Shown: positions 9,189 to 18,917 of the stretch, piece by piece
How the letters are laid out: the number at the start of each line of letters is the position of its first letter
Numbering within the stretch: the first letter of the stretch is position 1
Source of the DNA: Spirochaetota bacterium
Lineage (GTDB): Bacteria > Spirochaetota > Spirochaetia > DSM-2461
Direction of reading: 5' to 3'
Assembly: GCA_003644105.1 (NCBI GenBank)
Contig: QNBK01000005.1
Coordinates: 1-33,828, forward strand
DNA: 33,828 nucleotides
The notes under the pieces: generated by a model
The model's database searches: none
What the model was told of the DNA's origin: nothing
Seen by the model: only the letters and a program-made list of their open reading frames with translations
Translations under genes and position numbers: made by a program

Positions 9189-11077
9189 TCAGAAGAATCT
9201 CAACAAAACTGATGTTGGCCTACGGAACCCTCTTTGCCGTTCTGCTGATATTATCAGGGGTGTTTCTCTATGCCCGGGTAAGTTCACTGATTACAGAAAG
9301 GGTAGACAGCGATCTATCCTCCACCGCCGATTTTATTAAAACTATCGTAGAGCTTCGAATTGAGAACAAGAGAGATGAGGTTAGAAAAGATCTGATTGTT
9401 GCCGAGCATTTCCTGATGAACTACCTATCGATACAACATGGTGAAACAAGAAAAATCGCAGCGGTGGATTATCTCACCGAAAAAGCTCAACCTGTCACTA
9501 TTCCCACCATGGAATTAAACGGTATACCGGTTTTTGCAAATAGAAACCTGGTTGACCGGATAAGTGAGAAAACCGGCAGTGATATTACCTTGTACCAGCG
9601 TTTACCCGAAGGACTTGTCGCTGTAACCACAACAATCCTGGATGAAAGAGGAACTCGGGATATCGGCCGCCTGATACCGAACGGATCTCCCTGGGATATT
9701 CTGGTGAGGCGTGAGGGGACATTCTACGGCCGGGATTATTTCTCCAGGGAATGGTACTTCACAGCATGGAAGCAGGTACTGAATGAAGAGGGTGAGGATA
9801 TCGGTGCCATTTTCATCGCCCAGAAACAGGTGGATTTACCCTTGCTGGAAGAAGAACTTGGCGCTATAACAGTCGGCAGGCAGGGGTTTCCTTTTGTTCT
9901 TGACACCCTCAGCAAGGTAATCATTCATCCGGATTTAAAAGGCTTATCATGGTCTCAATCACCGGCATTTGTGGAAATGATATTCAGAAAGAATGGCCGA
10001 ATAGAATACGAATCGATAGATTCGGATGGTAAAAACAGGGCTCATATAGCATTTTTCCGCTTTATTCCCGATATGAACTGGGTTCTTGTCGTCGGTTCCT
10101 ACAAGGATGATTTTTACGACGGCCTTACCACCCTTAGAAACATGATACTGATGGTATTCGGTGCTGCCGGAATAACATCAATACTGATATCCCTGTTTCT
10201 GGGGCGCCGGATCAGCAGACCCATCGTTGATGTATCCGAAAAACTTGCAGAAATTGCCATGGGAGAGGCAAACCTGGAATCCAGGCTGGTTGTTCCAAGT
10301 GGTGATGAAGTGGGCCGTCTTGCAGGGTACTACAATACTTTTGTGGCAAAACTGCGAAATCTGCAGGAAATGGAACACCGGGGTGTGGAAGTCCGTTTAC
10401 GGGATTCTCAGATGAACGCCTTACAGGCCCAGATCAACCCCCATTTTCTGTATAATACCCTTGAGACCATCCGGTATATGATAAAACTCAATGACGATAG
10501 AGCACCGGAGATGATAAGGCTTCTGGCCGAGTTGTTCCGAATCAGTCTCGGCAGTGACAGTAATATCACGACAGTTCGCCGGGAACTGGAACATATAGAC
10601 CTCTACATGTCCCTTCAATCCTTAAGATATGGAGGCCGATTTACCCTGATAAAAGATGTTGAACCCGATATTCTTAATCTCTACACAGTGAGATTCATAC
10701 TTCAGCCCATTGTTGAGAATTCAATTCATCATGGTTTTGAACCTAAGGAGGGTCCGGGTACAGTGTCGATTTGCGGATCCAGAGAAGCTGAACGAATCAC
10801 CATATCGGTATCTGATAACGGTGTAGGAATGGATTCAGAAGCTATAAAAAATCTAAATTGGCAGCTTTCAGGCAGGGCCTCTGGAGAGCAGCATGTCGGG
10901 TTAAAGAATATTCACGACCGAATCCATCTGCACTTCGGTGAATCATACGGGATGCATGTCGGGGAAGTACCCGGAGGTGGAACCATTGTAACCCTTGAAC
11001 TCCCTGCCCTTGAGTGGGAACCACGATCATTCCACGCTTGGGATGATACCAAGTACGCTTTTCTTGAAAATGATTAA
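9185..11077 (+). CDS. Sensor histidine kinase, YesM-like (extracytoplasmic sensor + HAMP + His_kinase + HATPase)
   Basis: LQAQINPHFLYNTLETIRYMI and HATPase motifs; ATGA overlap with the response regulator. Confidence 0.95.
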   Translation: MIRRISTKLMLAYGTLFAVLLILSGVFLYARVSSLITERVDSDLSSTADFIKTIVELRIENKRDEVRKDLIVAEHFLMNYLSIQHGETRKIAAVDYLTEKAQPVTIPTMELNGIPVFANRNLVDRISEKTGSDITLYQRLPEGLVAVTTTILDERGTRDIGRLIPNGSPWDILVRREGTFYGRDYFSREWYFTAWKQVLNEEGEDIGAIFIAQKQVDLPLLEEELGAITVGRQGFPFVLDTLSKVIIHPDLKGLSWSQSPAFVEMIFRKNGRIEYESIDSDGKNRAHIAFFRFIPDMNWVLVVGSYKDDFYDGLTTLRNMILMVFGAAGITSILISLFLGRRISRPIVDVSEKLAEIAMGEANLESRLVVPSGDEVGRLAGYYNTFVAKLRNLQEMEHRGVEVRLRDSQMNALQAQINPHFLYNTLETIRYMIKLNDDRAPEMIRLLAELFRISLGSDSNITTVRRELEHIDLYMSLQSLRYGGRFTLIKDVEPDILNLYTVRFILQPIVENSIHHGFEPKEGPGTVSICGSREAERITISVSDNGVGMDSEAIKNLNWQLSGRASGEQHVGLKNIHDRIHLHFGESYGMHVGEVPGGGTIVTLELPALEWEPRSFHAWDDTKYAFLEND

Positions 11078-11208
11078 TACAAAACTTGTTTCTTACAGAT
11101 TTTTCCATAAAATGATAAGAAAACTGAAATTTTAATAAAAACTTACCCCTTTCAAGCTGCTTCTTGAGGGCTGATACTGATTTATCAAACCAAATAGGAG
11201 AAAGGTAA

Positions 11209-12213
11209 ATGAAAAAAATTCTTATCTTTGCCATCGTAGCGGCACTCATTGCACCGGCTGTCTTCGCCAACGGCGGATCAGACAAAGCAGATGACGGAAT
11301 CACAATTGCATTCTGCTTCCAGGATCTGGAAACAGAATTCTGGGTTGCCGGACATAGCGCAATTACAAACACCCTGGAAGCTCAGGGAATCAAGGTTATT
11401 GAGAAAAATGCCAATGAAGATGCAAATCGTCAGCTCGAACAGGTAAAAGATGTTATCGTTCAGGGCGTAGACGGCGTTATCATCATCCCCCAGGATGGAG
11501 AAAGTGCCGTAACCATAGCCAAAGAATGTAACAGTGCCGGAGTACCCATTGGTGTATTCAACCGGCCCCCGGCAGACAAAAGTGCCGACGCTCTTGTTGT
11601 CGTTGCAAATAATGAAGCCATTGCAGAACAGGCTGTTGAGTACATCGCTCAGGAAGCGATGAAACTCGGCCGGAAAGTAACCCCTGCAATCATGGTTGGA
11701 GACTTGGGCGATCCTAATGCAGTCGGCCGCCGGAAAGGTTTTTACAATGTTATCGATAAGTACCCCGATCTCTGGACCGGTGCCCCCATTGAAATCCCCA
11801 CCAAATGGGATTCCAATACCGCACTGGCCAACCTTCAGAGTGCCATGCAGGCCAATCCTGACATCGACTTCCTCTTCACTTCTTCAGACTTCCTCTATCC
11901 GGTTATCAAATCAGTTTTAGCCCCTCTGGGTAAATGGCAGAAAATCGGCGATGATAGCCATATCCTTCTTGCCGGTCTTGACGGTGATAAGACAGCTTGC
12001 AGCCTGCAAAAAGACGGTTATGTGGATGCTACCGGAGTTCAGGACGTTTATGCCGAAGCTCAGATGCTTCTTGATGCTATGCTGGCCGCTATCGAAAAAG
12101 GTGAAAAAACACCTAACGAATGGTTGTATGATGATGGTTTCGCACTCACCCAGGCCAATATGGGTGAGCGGGAAATGGATATGTGGGGATGTAAGATTCT
12201 CGCAGGTGAATAG
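11209..12213 (+). CDS. Periplasmic sugar-binding protein, CUT2/RbsB-like
   Basis: Signal peptide; GITIAFCFQDLETEFWVAGHSAITNTLEAQGIKVIEKNANEDANRQLEQVKDVIVQGVDGVIIIPQD; SD AGGAGAAAGG. Confidence 0.92.
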   Translation: MKKILIFAIVAALIAPAVFANGGSDKADDGITIAFCFQDLETEFWVAGHSAITNTLEAQGIKVIEKNANEDANRQLEQVKDVIVQGVDGVIIIPQDGESAVTIAKECNSAGVPIGVFNRPPADKSADALVVVANNEAIAEQAVEYIAQEAMKLGRKVTPAIMVGDLGDPNAVGRRKGFYNVIDKYPDLWTGAPIEIPTKWDSNTALANLQSAMQANPDIDFLFTSSDFLYPVIKSVLAPLGKWQKIGDDSHILLAGLDGDKTACSLQKDGYVDATGVQDVYAEAQMLLDAMLAAIEKGEKTPNEWLYDDGFALTQANMGEREMDMWGCKILAGE

Positions 12214-12249
12214 TCTGGTATAATGCATTCGTTAATTTGAATTACAGCT

Positions 12250-12306
12250 CCGGGTTGGGATTATCCTTCCCGGGCTACCCGGCCCGTACAACTATGTGCG
12301 GGCCGG
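12250..12306 (+). promoter_or_regulatory. Intergenic hairpin cluster between SBP and first permease gene
   Basis: Stem ccggcccgtac(12279-12289)/gtgcgggccgg(12296-12306), 11 bp including one U-G pair, 6-nt loop aactat. Preceded by ccggg...cccgg and ccggg-cta-cccgg arms. Confidence 0.65.
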
Positions 12307-12375
12307 ATTATTATCTTAAGGTATTCCTTTTTATGGAGTACAAGTATCAGGAAAGTCTAAGAGAGGTGTATAAAG

Positions 12376-13464
12376 GTGTCCAAGGTCGATCAATTGAATA
12401 CCGGCCGGGTTGGAAATGTGAAGATATTGGGAAGAAAGATTCTTCTCTCAGAATTTTTCGTTCTTTATCTTACTGTTTTTTACCTGCTTGTTTTATTTCC
12501 ATTTATTCCTCGGGTATTCAGTCCCTACAACATTAAAAATGTGCTATCAAATACCTGGCCTCTTCTGGTAATTGCCATCGGCCAGACATTTGTTCTTATC
12601 ACTGCAGGAATCGACTTGTCACAAACCTCAGTAATGGCTTTATCAAGTATATTCGGCGCTGTTATCATGACCTCGGAAGCGGACCCCGCATTATTATCTA
12701 AGAGCCCGCTCTGGGGAATAATGCTCTCAGATAAAGGCGGCTTGTTTGCCGGTACATCGGCAGCTCTTCCAGTCGGCTTGCTGGTAATGATGGCAATAGG
12801 GATTATGATCGGATTGATTAACGGCTTTTCCGTTGCAAAACTCCGTATGCCCCCTTTTATTGTTACCCTTGTATCCCAAATGTTTTTTGCCGCTGTTGCT
12901 ATCTGGCTTTCTAAAAGTGAAAATATCCGGCACCTCCCTGAAAGTTTCAGCCGTCTGGGCCGGGGAAATTTCGGTCCCATACCAATAGCCCTTATTATTG
13001 CCGTAATTATCGCCGTTTCAGCACACCTGCTGATGAGCCGTACCCTGTACGGACGGAGGTTGTACGCAACCGGCATCAACCCCCGGGCTGCCCGAATTTC
13101 CGGTGTCCCCACAACTAAAATTATCATTGCAGCCTATGCCCTGAGTGGATTCTGTGCAGCAGTAGGAGGAATCCTGTATTCAGCACGTTTGGAACAAGGT
13201 CGCCCGACTTTAGGAAATACACTTCTTCTGGATATCATCGGGGCCAATGTCATCGGAGGTATCAGTCTGGCCGGAGGTAAAGGGAAGGTTCTCTGGACCG
13301 TTTTCGGTGTCGTGTTCTTTATCTTTCTCTCCAATACATTAAATCTGCTGAACCTGAAGTTTTTTGTTATTGATATAGTTAAAGGATTGGTGATACTTCT
13401 CGCCGCGATTCTGGATGTAGTCCGTTCACAATTAGCTTTGCGGTATTCGGGAGGTAAGGTGTAA
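12376..13464 (+). CDS. CUT2 sugar ABC transporter permease, RbsC-like
   Basis: VIAIGQTFVLITAGIDLSQTSVMALSS; GRRLYATGINPRAARISGVPT; GTG start. Confidence 0.92.
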   Translation: MSKVDQLNTGRVGNVKILGRKILLSEFFVLYLTVFYLLVLFPFIPRVFSPYNIKNVLSNTWPLLVIAIGQTFVLITAGIDLSQTSVMALSSIFGAVIMTSEADPALLSKSPLWGIMLSDKGGLFAGTSAALPVGLLVMMAIGIMIGLINGFSVAKLRMPPFIVTLVSQMFFAAVAIWLSKSENIRHLPESFSRLGRGNFGPIPIALIIAVIIAVSAHLLMSRTLYGRRLYATGINPRAARISGVPTTKIIIAAYALSGFCAAVGGILYSARLEQGRPTLGNTLLLDIIGANVIGGISLAGGKGKVLWTVFGVVFFIFLSNTLNLLNLKFFVIDIVKGLVILLAAILDVVRSQLALRYSGGKV

Positions 13465-14972
13465 TGGGAATCAAACTCAAGTTCAACAACATCCAAAAAC
13501 ACTTTTTCGGCGTTACAGCACTGGATGGAGTTTCCTTTGAAATTGAAGAGAAGCATACCGTCGGTCTGATTGGTGAAAACGGTGCCGGCAAATCCACCCT
13601 GATGAATATTCTCGGTGGTGTACTGCTGCCCGATGGCGGTAATATGAGCCTGGATGGAGATGCATACCTCCCATCCAACCCCCGGGATGCAGCCCAACGG
13701 GGTGTGGCCTTCATACATCAGGAACTCAATCTTTTCACAAATCTGTCTATCGCAGAGAATATTTACATCAACAGTTTCCCGAGTCTGAAAAAAACACCTC
13801 TGATCGACAAAAAGAAAATGAACGATTCCCTGAAATCCCTTTTAAAGTCACTGGACCTGAATTATTCACCCTCTACAACGGTAGAAAATCTGGCTCCCGG
13901 AGAACGGCAGCTTGTGGAAATTGCCAAGGCCCTTCATTCAGACGCTTTTCTAATAATTTTCGACGAGCCGACAACGTCCCTGACAGCCAGGGAAACAGAG
14001 AAACTCTTCACGATACTGGACCAGCTGCGCTCTGAAGGCCGTACCATCATCTATATTTCCCACATATTAGGCGAAGTGAAGCGTATTACAGACGACGTCA
14101 TCGTTCTTCGGGACGGGAAAGTAACCGGTAACAGCGAAACCGGGTTGATTGAAATACCGGAAATGATAAACCAGATGGTGGGACGGGAAAGTGACAATCT
14201 GTTTCCTGAAAGGTCAGCAAAACCCAAAGATTCTCCCATTCTTGAAGTAAAGAGTTTATCTCAACCCGGTATAGTCGGGAATGTTGATTTCAGCGTTCAT
14301 GAAGGGGAAGTACTCGGGGTTTTCGGGCTGATGGGCTCCGGCAGAACAGAAATGGCCAGAATGCTTTTCGGAGTTGATACCTACCGTTCAGGATCCATCA
14401 GTATTGATGGGACACCGCTGCCCAGAAACAGTCCGCAATCCTCTATTGAACGGGGCATGGCCTTTGTAACCGAAAACCGCCGGGAAGAAGGCCTTCTGAT
14501 GAATGTGGCGATTACAGAAAATATCGGACTTGTCAGTCTGCCGGACTATTGCCGGAATCTGGTAAAATGGGTGGATGCCAAAAGAATGAACGAAGAAGCC
14601 GGTATTATCGGCGATTCCTTAAAACTCAAAGCCTCGGACATACGCCGGCAGCCGGCTATGAGCCTGAGCGGAGGAAATCAGCAGAAAGTAGTTATAGGGA
14701 AATGGCTTATGACAAAACCCAGACTCCTGATAATGGATGAACCCACCAGGGGTATCGACGTCGGAGCCAAATATGAGGTGTACAGCATCATGGACCGTCT
14801 GGCTGCCGATAACTCGGGAATCCTCTTTATTTCCTCAGAAGTTGAGGAGCTGATAGGAATTGCCGACCGAATTGTTGTAATGAGTCAGGGAGAAGTTGTA
14901 AAGGTATTTGAAAAGAAAGATTTTGATGTAACAGCCCTGATGGCCGCAGCATTCCGGGAGGCTGTAGCATGA
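13464..14972 (+). CDS. CUT2 sugar ABC transporter ATPase with two ABC domains, RbsA/MglA-like
   Basis: GLIGENGAGKSTLMNILGG, LIIFDEPTTSLT, second domain LSGGNQQKVVIGKWLMTKPRLLIMDEPTRGIDVGAK. Confidence 0.95.
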   Translation: MGIKLKFNNIQKHFFGVTALDGVSFEIEEKHTVGLIGENGAGKSTLMNILGGVLLPDGGNMSLDGDAYLPSNPRDAAQRGVAFIHQELNLFTNLSIAENIYINSFPSLKKTPLIDKKKMNDSLKSLLKSLDLNYSPSTTVENLAPGERQLVEIAKALHSDAFLIIFDEPTTSLTARETEKLFTILDQLRSEGRTIIYISHILGEVKRITDDVIVLRDGKVTGNSETGLIEIPEMINQMVGRESDNLFPERSAKPKDSPILEVKSLSQPGIVGNVDFSVHEGEVLGVFGLMGSGRTEMARMLFGVDTYRSGSISIDGTPLPRNSPQSSIERGMAFVTENRREEGLLMNVAITENIGLVSLPDYCRNLVKWVDAKRMNEEAGIIGDSLKLKASDIRRQPAMSLSGGNQQKVVIGKWLMTKPRLLIMDEPTRGIDVGAKYEVYSIMDRLAADNSGILFISSEVEELIGIADRIVVMSQGEVVKVFEKKDFDVTALMAAAFREAVA

Positions 14973-15952
14973 AAGACCGCAACTGGCAGAGATTCATTCT
15001 CAAGAACACAACCTTCATATTATTTGTACTGCTCTTCCTTATTTTCGGAATACTCGCTCCGAGGTTTCTGTCCTTTAAAAATCTGGAGATTATCCTGTCC
15101 AACAGTTCCTACATAGGAATCATCGCCGTTGGTATGACTTTCGTCCTCCTCACCGGCGGTATCGATCTGTCGGTGGGATCCACGATGTATCTTTCCGCCG
15201 TTTCCAGCGGTACACTGATTGCCGCAGGATGGCCCATTGCACCAACAATTGCCGTAAGCCTTCTCATCGGTATTGCAATGGGTTATGTCAATGCCCTGAT
15301 TATCACAAGGCTTAAAATAGTCCCCTTTCTCGCCACCCTGGTTACCATGACCGTCGGTAGGGGTATGGGCCTTTTTGTCACTAAATCGGTACAGGTGGAT
15401 TTCCCCGATTCCATCACCTTGATGAGCACCGTTAAAGTCTTCGGATTCATACCCCTGCAGATTTTCATCTTCGGACTGGTTGTTATATTGGCGATGGTAT
15501 TTCTCCGCCTGACAAAAAGCGGTCGACAGCTGTATGCCGTTGGTAATGACCCCCTTGCAGCTGAACGTGCAGGTATTCAAACACGTCCGCTTATCACCAG
15601 CACCTATGTAATCAGCGGTTTCTTTGCCGCCCTGGGCGGATTTATATCCATCACCCAAATCGGCCGGGTAAGTGCCGGTTTCGGTTCCGGAGATGAGTTT
15701 GATGCCATTGCAGCAGCTGTTCTCGGCGGAGCCAGCCTGATGGGTGGTGTAGGCAGCGTTTTTCCCGGAACCGTCCTTGGTACCGTGATGATACAGATGA
15801 TTCAGGCCGGTCTTGTATATACCGCTGTTGATATCTATCTGCATCCCATCGTGATGTCCCTCATCATTTTCTTTGCAGTTCTACTGGACAGTGTGCGTAC
15901 GGGTCAATTGAAGAAGATGGAACGTCGAACCATAATGAAAATTACAAGCTGA
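14969..15952 (+). CDS. CUT2 sugar ABC transporter permease, second RbsC-like subunit
   Basis: IIAVGMTFVLLTGGIDLSVGSTMYLSA; GRQLYAVGNDPLAAERAGIQTR; ATGA overlap with the ATPase. Confidence 0.93.
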   Translation: MKDRNWQRFILKNTTFILFVLLFLIFGILAPRFLSFKNLEIILSNSSYIGIIAVGMTFVLLTGGIDLSVGSTMYLSAVSSGTLIAAGWPIAPTIAVSLLIGIAMGYVNALIITRLKIVPFLATLVTMTVGRGMGLFVTKSVQVDFPDSITLMSTVKVFGFIPLQIFIFGLVVILAMVFLRLTKSGRQLYAVGNDPLAAERAGIQTRPLITSTYVISGFFAALGGFISITQIGRVSAGFGSGDEFDAIAAAVLGGASLMGGVGSVFPGTVLGTVMIQMIQAGLVYTAVDIYLHPIVMSLIIFFAVLLDSVRTGQLKKMERRTIMKITS

Positions 15953-16872
15953 TGCGCATCTCAGCGGTTCTTTCTCTTGTAATTGCAGGTTTGCTGACCT
16001 CTTGCGCCGACAGGGTGGAAGTCTATTACTCCTCCAATCTGAATGGGAATCTCCTCGGATGTGATTGCCGGGGATATCCGGAAGCCGGCCTGGATAAGCG
16101 GGCCTGGTATCTGGATCAGAATCCCCTGCCGGAAGATGCTTTACTGCTTGATGCCGGTAACATTCTGGATACAGGCAGAGATCCGGTACTTACCGGTTTC
16201 ATCCTGAAAACCTATGAAGAGTTGGGATATCAGGCCGTGGCAGTCGGAACCAACGAACTGGCAGACGGCCCTGGTGCCCTGATGAAGCGGGTTAAAGACG
16301 GATCTTTTATTTCCCATAATATTGTATCCGAATCTGAAGGAACTCCACTGACAGCAATGCCTCTTATACTTGAAACCAAAACAGGTGTCAAAGTGGCCGT
16401 GATATCCCTTGCAGACCCGGATTGGTTTAATCCATGGCTGGCTCGTTTTAACGGTGCCCTCAGTATCATAGATCCGGCTGCTGTCCTGGAGAAACAACAG
16501 AAAATGGCCGCAGAAGATGGTGCAGCCGCAATAGTACTTCTGGCCAATGGCAGTGAAGGTTGGATTCGCGGATTGATGGCAAATCAAGAGGTCAACAATC
16601 TCCAGAAATCACACTCCGCCATGACACCGGTTACAGCGGTAATCCTGGCAGGCGAAGAAAAACTGATTGAAGAGAATCTGCCAGGTGGTATTCCCCTGCT
16701 CTCACCGGGAGAAGAGGGAAACCGCCTTGGAATACTGAACCTAAAACTTCATGGCAGTAGAAAACCCGGATGGAAGAATGAATTTATTGAGTTTCACTAT
16801 TTGGGTCTCGGTGATGAGACTGTAGCTGCCCGGGGAGCCGAATACGCCGAATACCTTGATTCCAGGAGATAA
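15952..16872 (+). CDS. Lipoprotein resembling a UshA-type metallophosphatase/5'-nucleotidase N-domain
   Basis: Lipobox LLTSC; YYSSNLNGNLLGCDCRGYPEAGLDKRAWYL and LLLDAGNIL resemble UshA-like proteins. Confidence 0.6.
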   Translation: MRISAVLSLVIAGLLTSCADRVEVYYSSNLNGNLLGCDCRGYPEAGLDKRAWYLDQNPLPEDALLLDAGNILDTGRDPVLTGFILKTYEELGYQAVAVGTNELADGPGALMKRVKDGSFISHNIVSESEGTPLTAMPLILETKTGVKVAVISLADPDWFNPWLARFNGALSIIDPAAVLEKQQKMAAEDGAAAIVLLANGSEGWIRGLMANQEVNNLQKSHSAMTPVTAVILAGEEKLIEENLPGGIPLLSPGEEGNRLGILNLKLHGSRKPGWKNEFIEFHYLGLGDETVAARGAEYAEYLDSRR

Positions 16873-16874
16873 GA

Positions 16875-18029
16875 ATGCCTGCACAGTTGGAAGGATTAAA
16901 GATTGCGGTTCTGCTGGAGCGCGGCGTCAATGAAACGGAGTTCCATTACAGCAGGCTGAGGATGAAGGAAGCCGGCGCCGAAGTAATCGTTGTCGGTAAC
17001 AATCAGCTGAACTATTCCGGTGAAAACCATGGTGAGGTAAATGCCGATATCACCATCAGTCAGGTTAAATCCGCCGACTTTGATGGAGTGATAATTCCAG
17101 GAGGTCTGGCTCCGGAGAAACTGCGTCAGAATCCCCTGGTTGTATCCTTTGTACGTGAGATATACGAGCAGGGAAAAGTCTGCGCTGCTATCTGCCACGG
17201 CCAGCAGGTTCTCATTTCAGCCGGAATTATTAAAGGGAAAGAAGCTGTTGCGGCATGGAGCATGGTGGATGATTTAATAGCAGCCGGAGCCAGACACAAT
17301 CCTGACACCCGTGCAGTTCGCAGCGGTAATCTTGTTACATCCCGTTTCCCCTTTGATTTACCAAAGTTTATACCTCTGGTTCTCGAGGCCTTCGCAGAAA
17401 TTGAGAATCGTCCGATTCCAGCGAGATATGGAAAAGGCCTGCAGGGGAAAACCTACGGAATTGTTATTGATGATGCTACAAATGATATGCAGGTTTTCTA
17501 CACTCAATACCGGATCCAGGAGGAAGGCGGCACCCCCCTGCTGCTGGGCCGTCAGGAAGGATCCACAGTTCGATTGGGAAACCAAACCTGGGAATGGGCT
17601 GATAATGGCGGACATACAGCTCTGATTGATAAAGCTCTTGAGGATATAGCCCCCGTTACCTCCCACGACTTTCCCTATGAAGAAAAACTCAAAGCCGTTA
17701 AAGCCTCAGAGATTGACGGACTTATCGTTCCTGGAGGGTTGGGAACCTGGATGATCAGAGGTCATCAGGGACTCAAGAAATTAATCCAGCAGATTAATGC
17801 CGAGAACAAACCACTTATCACAATTGAGCGTGGAGCCAAAATATTACTTTCGGCAGACATATTAACGGGGAGAACCCTCACATGCAGTCCGGAAATGCGG
17901 GACGATCTGATTGCAGCCGGTTTTAATTATCAGGATAAACCCATTATCAGGGACGGTAATCTGATAAGTTGTCAGGGTACTGAAGACTTACCGCTATTGG
18001 GTAGACTCTGGATGAACGTACAGGAGTAA
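16875..18029 (+). CDS. Tandem DJ-1/PfpI-family protein (two fused domains)
   Basis: Two copies of the DJ-1/PfpI pattern: FDGVIIPGG...VCAAICHGQQVLISAGIIKGK and IDGLIVPGG...PLITIERGAKILLSADILTGR. Confidence 0.85.
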   Translation: MPAQLEGLKIAVLLERGVNETEFHYSRLRMKEAGAEVIVVGNNQLNYSGENHGEVNADITISQVKSADFDGVIIPGGLAPEKLRQNPLVVSFVREIYEQGKVCAAICHGQQVLISAGIIKGKEAVAAWSMVDDLIAAGARHNPDTRAVRSGNLVTSRFPFDLPKFIPLVLEAFAEIENRPIPARYGKGLQGKTYGIVIDDATNDMQVFYTQYRIQEEGGTPLLLGRQEGSTVRLGNQTWEWADNGGHTALIDKALEDIAPVTSHDFPYEEKLKAVKASEIDGLIVPGGLGTWMIRGHQGLKKLIQQINAENKPLITIERGAKILLSADILTGRTLTCSPEMRDDLIAAGFNYQDKPIIRDGNLISCQGTEDLPLLGRLWMNVQE

Positions 18030-18032
18030 ATA

Positions 18033-18917
18033 ATGAAGTACAGTTACTTTCAACTCACCTTCGGACAGCAGGAAGCCTATTTGGAACCCCGCAAAAGTTA
18101 CGAGCGCTTGAAGAGATTCGGGTATGACGCCATCGAAATATGTCCGCCAAAAGGCAGGTACGGTCTGGGTGTTTCCATTGAAAACTACCTGAAACAACAC
18201 AAAGAACTGAAAGAAGAGTTCGGCCTTGAAGTATCCAATGTAAACGAATGCTGGGGTGAAATGTGGGATCCGTTCTCACCGGTCTATAAAACACTCACAG
18301 AGCAGAAAACTGCCGATCTGGCCGTTACAGAAACTTCCTCCACCATCGATTTTGCCGCTGAACTTGGAGCCTCTTCCGTTACCATTGCCGTAGCAATCCA
18401 CGATAGCATCACAGCTGAAAATGCAGGGGAAGCCACCCTTGTAGCGGTGGATGCCTTAAAGAGAATGGGGAAATATGCCGCCTCCCGAAACATGAGGCTG
18501 GTATTTGAAGCCACCAATCACCTGGAGATGGGTAAGTTCGTCAACACCGCCTCCAACCATAAAAAACTTATCGAAATGACAGGCCGGGATAACATTGGGA
18601 TACAGCTGGACTGGTTCCATGTTAATCTGGAAGAACTCAGCCCGCTGGAAGCCCTGATGGATGCTCAGCCCTACCTCTGGCACCTTCATTTCAGGGATTC
18701 CAACTCACTCACCCCTGGCTACGGCAAAAACGACTGGCCGTCCATTATGCGGGGACTCAAACGTACAGGTTATGAAGGATATTGTACCATCGAGTGTGCC
18801 CCCATGGTTCCCGATCCGGATACCGCTGCCAGAGACGGTATCGAATACTTAAAACTCATTGAACGATTTGCAGAATATCAGCTGCAGCCGGACTTCCCCA
18901 ACGGATACGCCATATGA
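18033..18917 (+). CDS. Sugar phosphate isomerase/epimerase (xylose isomerase-like TIM barrel)
   Basis: ERLKRFGYDAIEICPPKG; NIGIQLDWFHVNLE; WHLHFRDSN; GYCTIECAP. Confidence 0.88.
   Translation: MKYSYFQLTFGQQEAYLEPRKSYERLKRFGYDAIEICPPKGRYGLGVSIENYLKQHKELKEEFGLEVSNVNECWGEMWDPFSPVYKTLTEQKTADLAVTETSSTIDFAAELGASSVTIAVAIHDSITAENAGEATLVAVDALKRMGKYAASRNMRLVFEATNHLEMGKFVNTASNHKKLIEMTGRDNIGIQLDWFHVNLEELSPLEALMDAQPYLWHLHFRDSNSLTPGYGKNDWPSIMRGLKRTGYEGYCTIECAPMVPDPDTAARDGIEYLKLIERFAEYQLQPDFPNGYAI

Noticed and set aside
10842-11372. 176-aa minus-strand ORF spanning the histidine kinase end and SBP start
   Set aside because: Antisense to two confident genes, no recognisable domain or SD.
12237-12536. 99-aa + ORF between SBP and permease
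   Set aside because: Overlaps the hairpin cluster and runs out of frame into the permease gene; no SD or family signature.
12525-13127. 200-aa minus-strand ORF
   Set aside because: Antisense shadow of the RbsC-like permease; no independent family signature.
15020-15844. 274-aa minus-strand ORF
   Set aside because: Antisense to the well-supported CUT2 permease; composition is the mirror of a hydrophobic TM coding strand.
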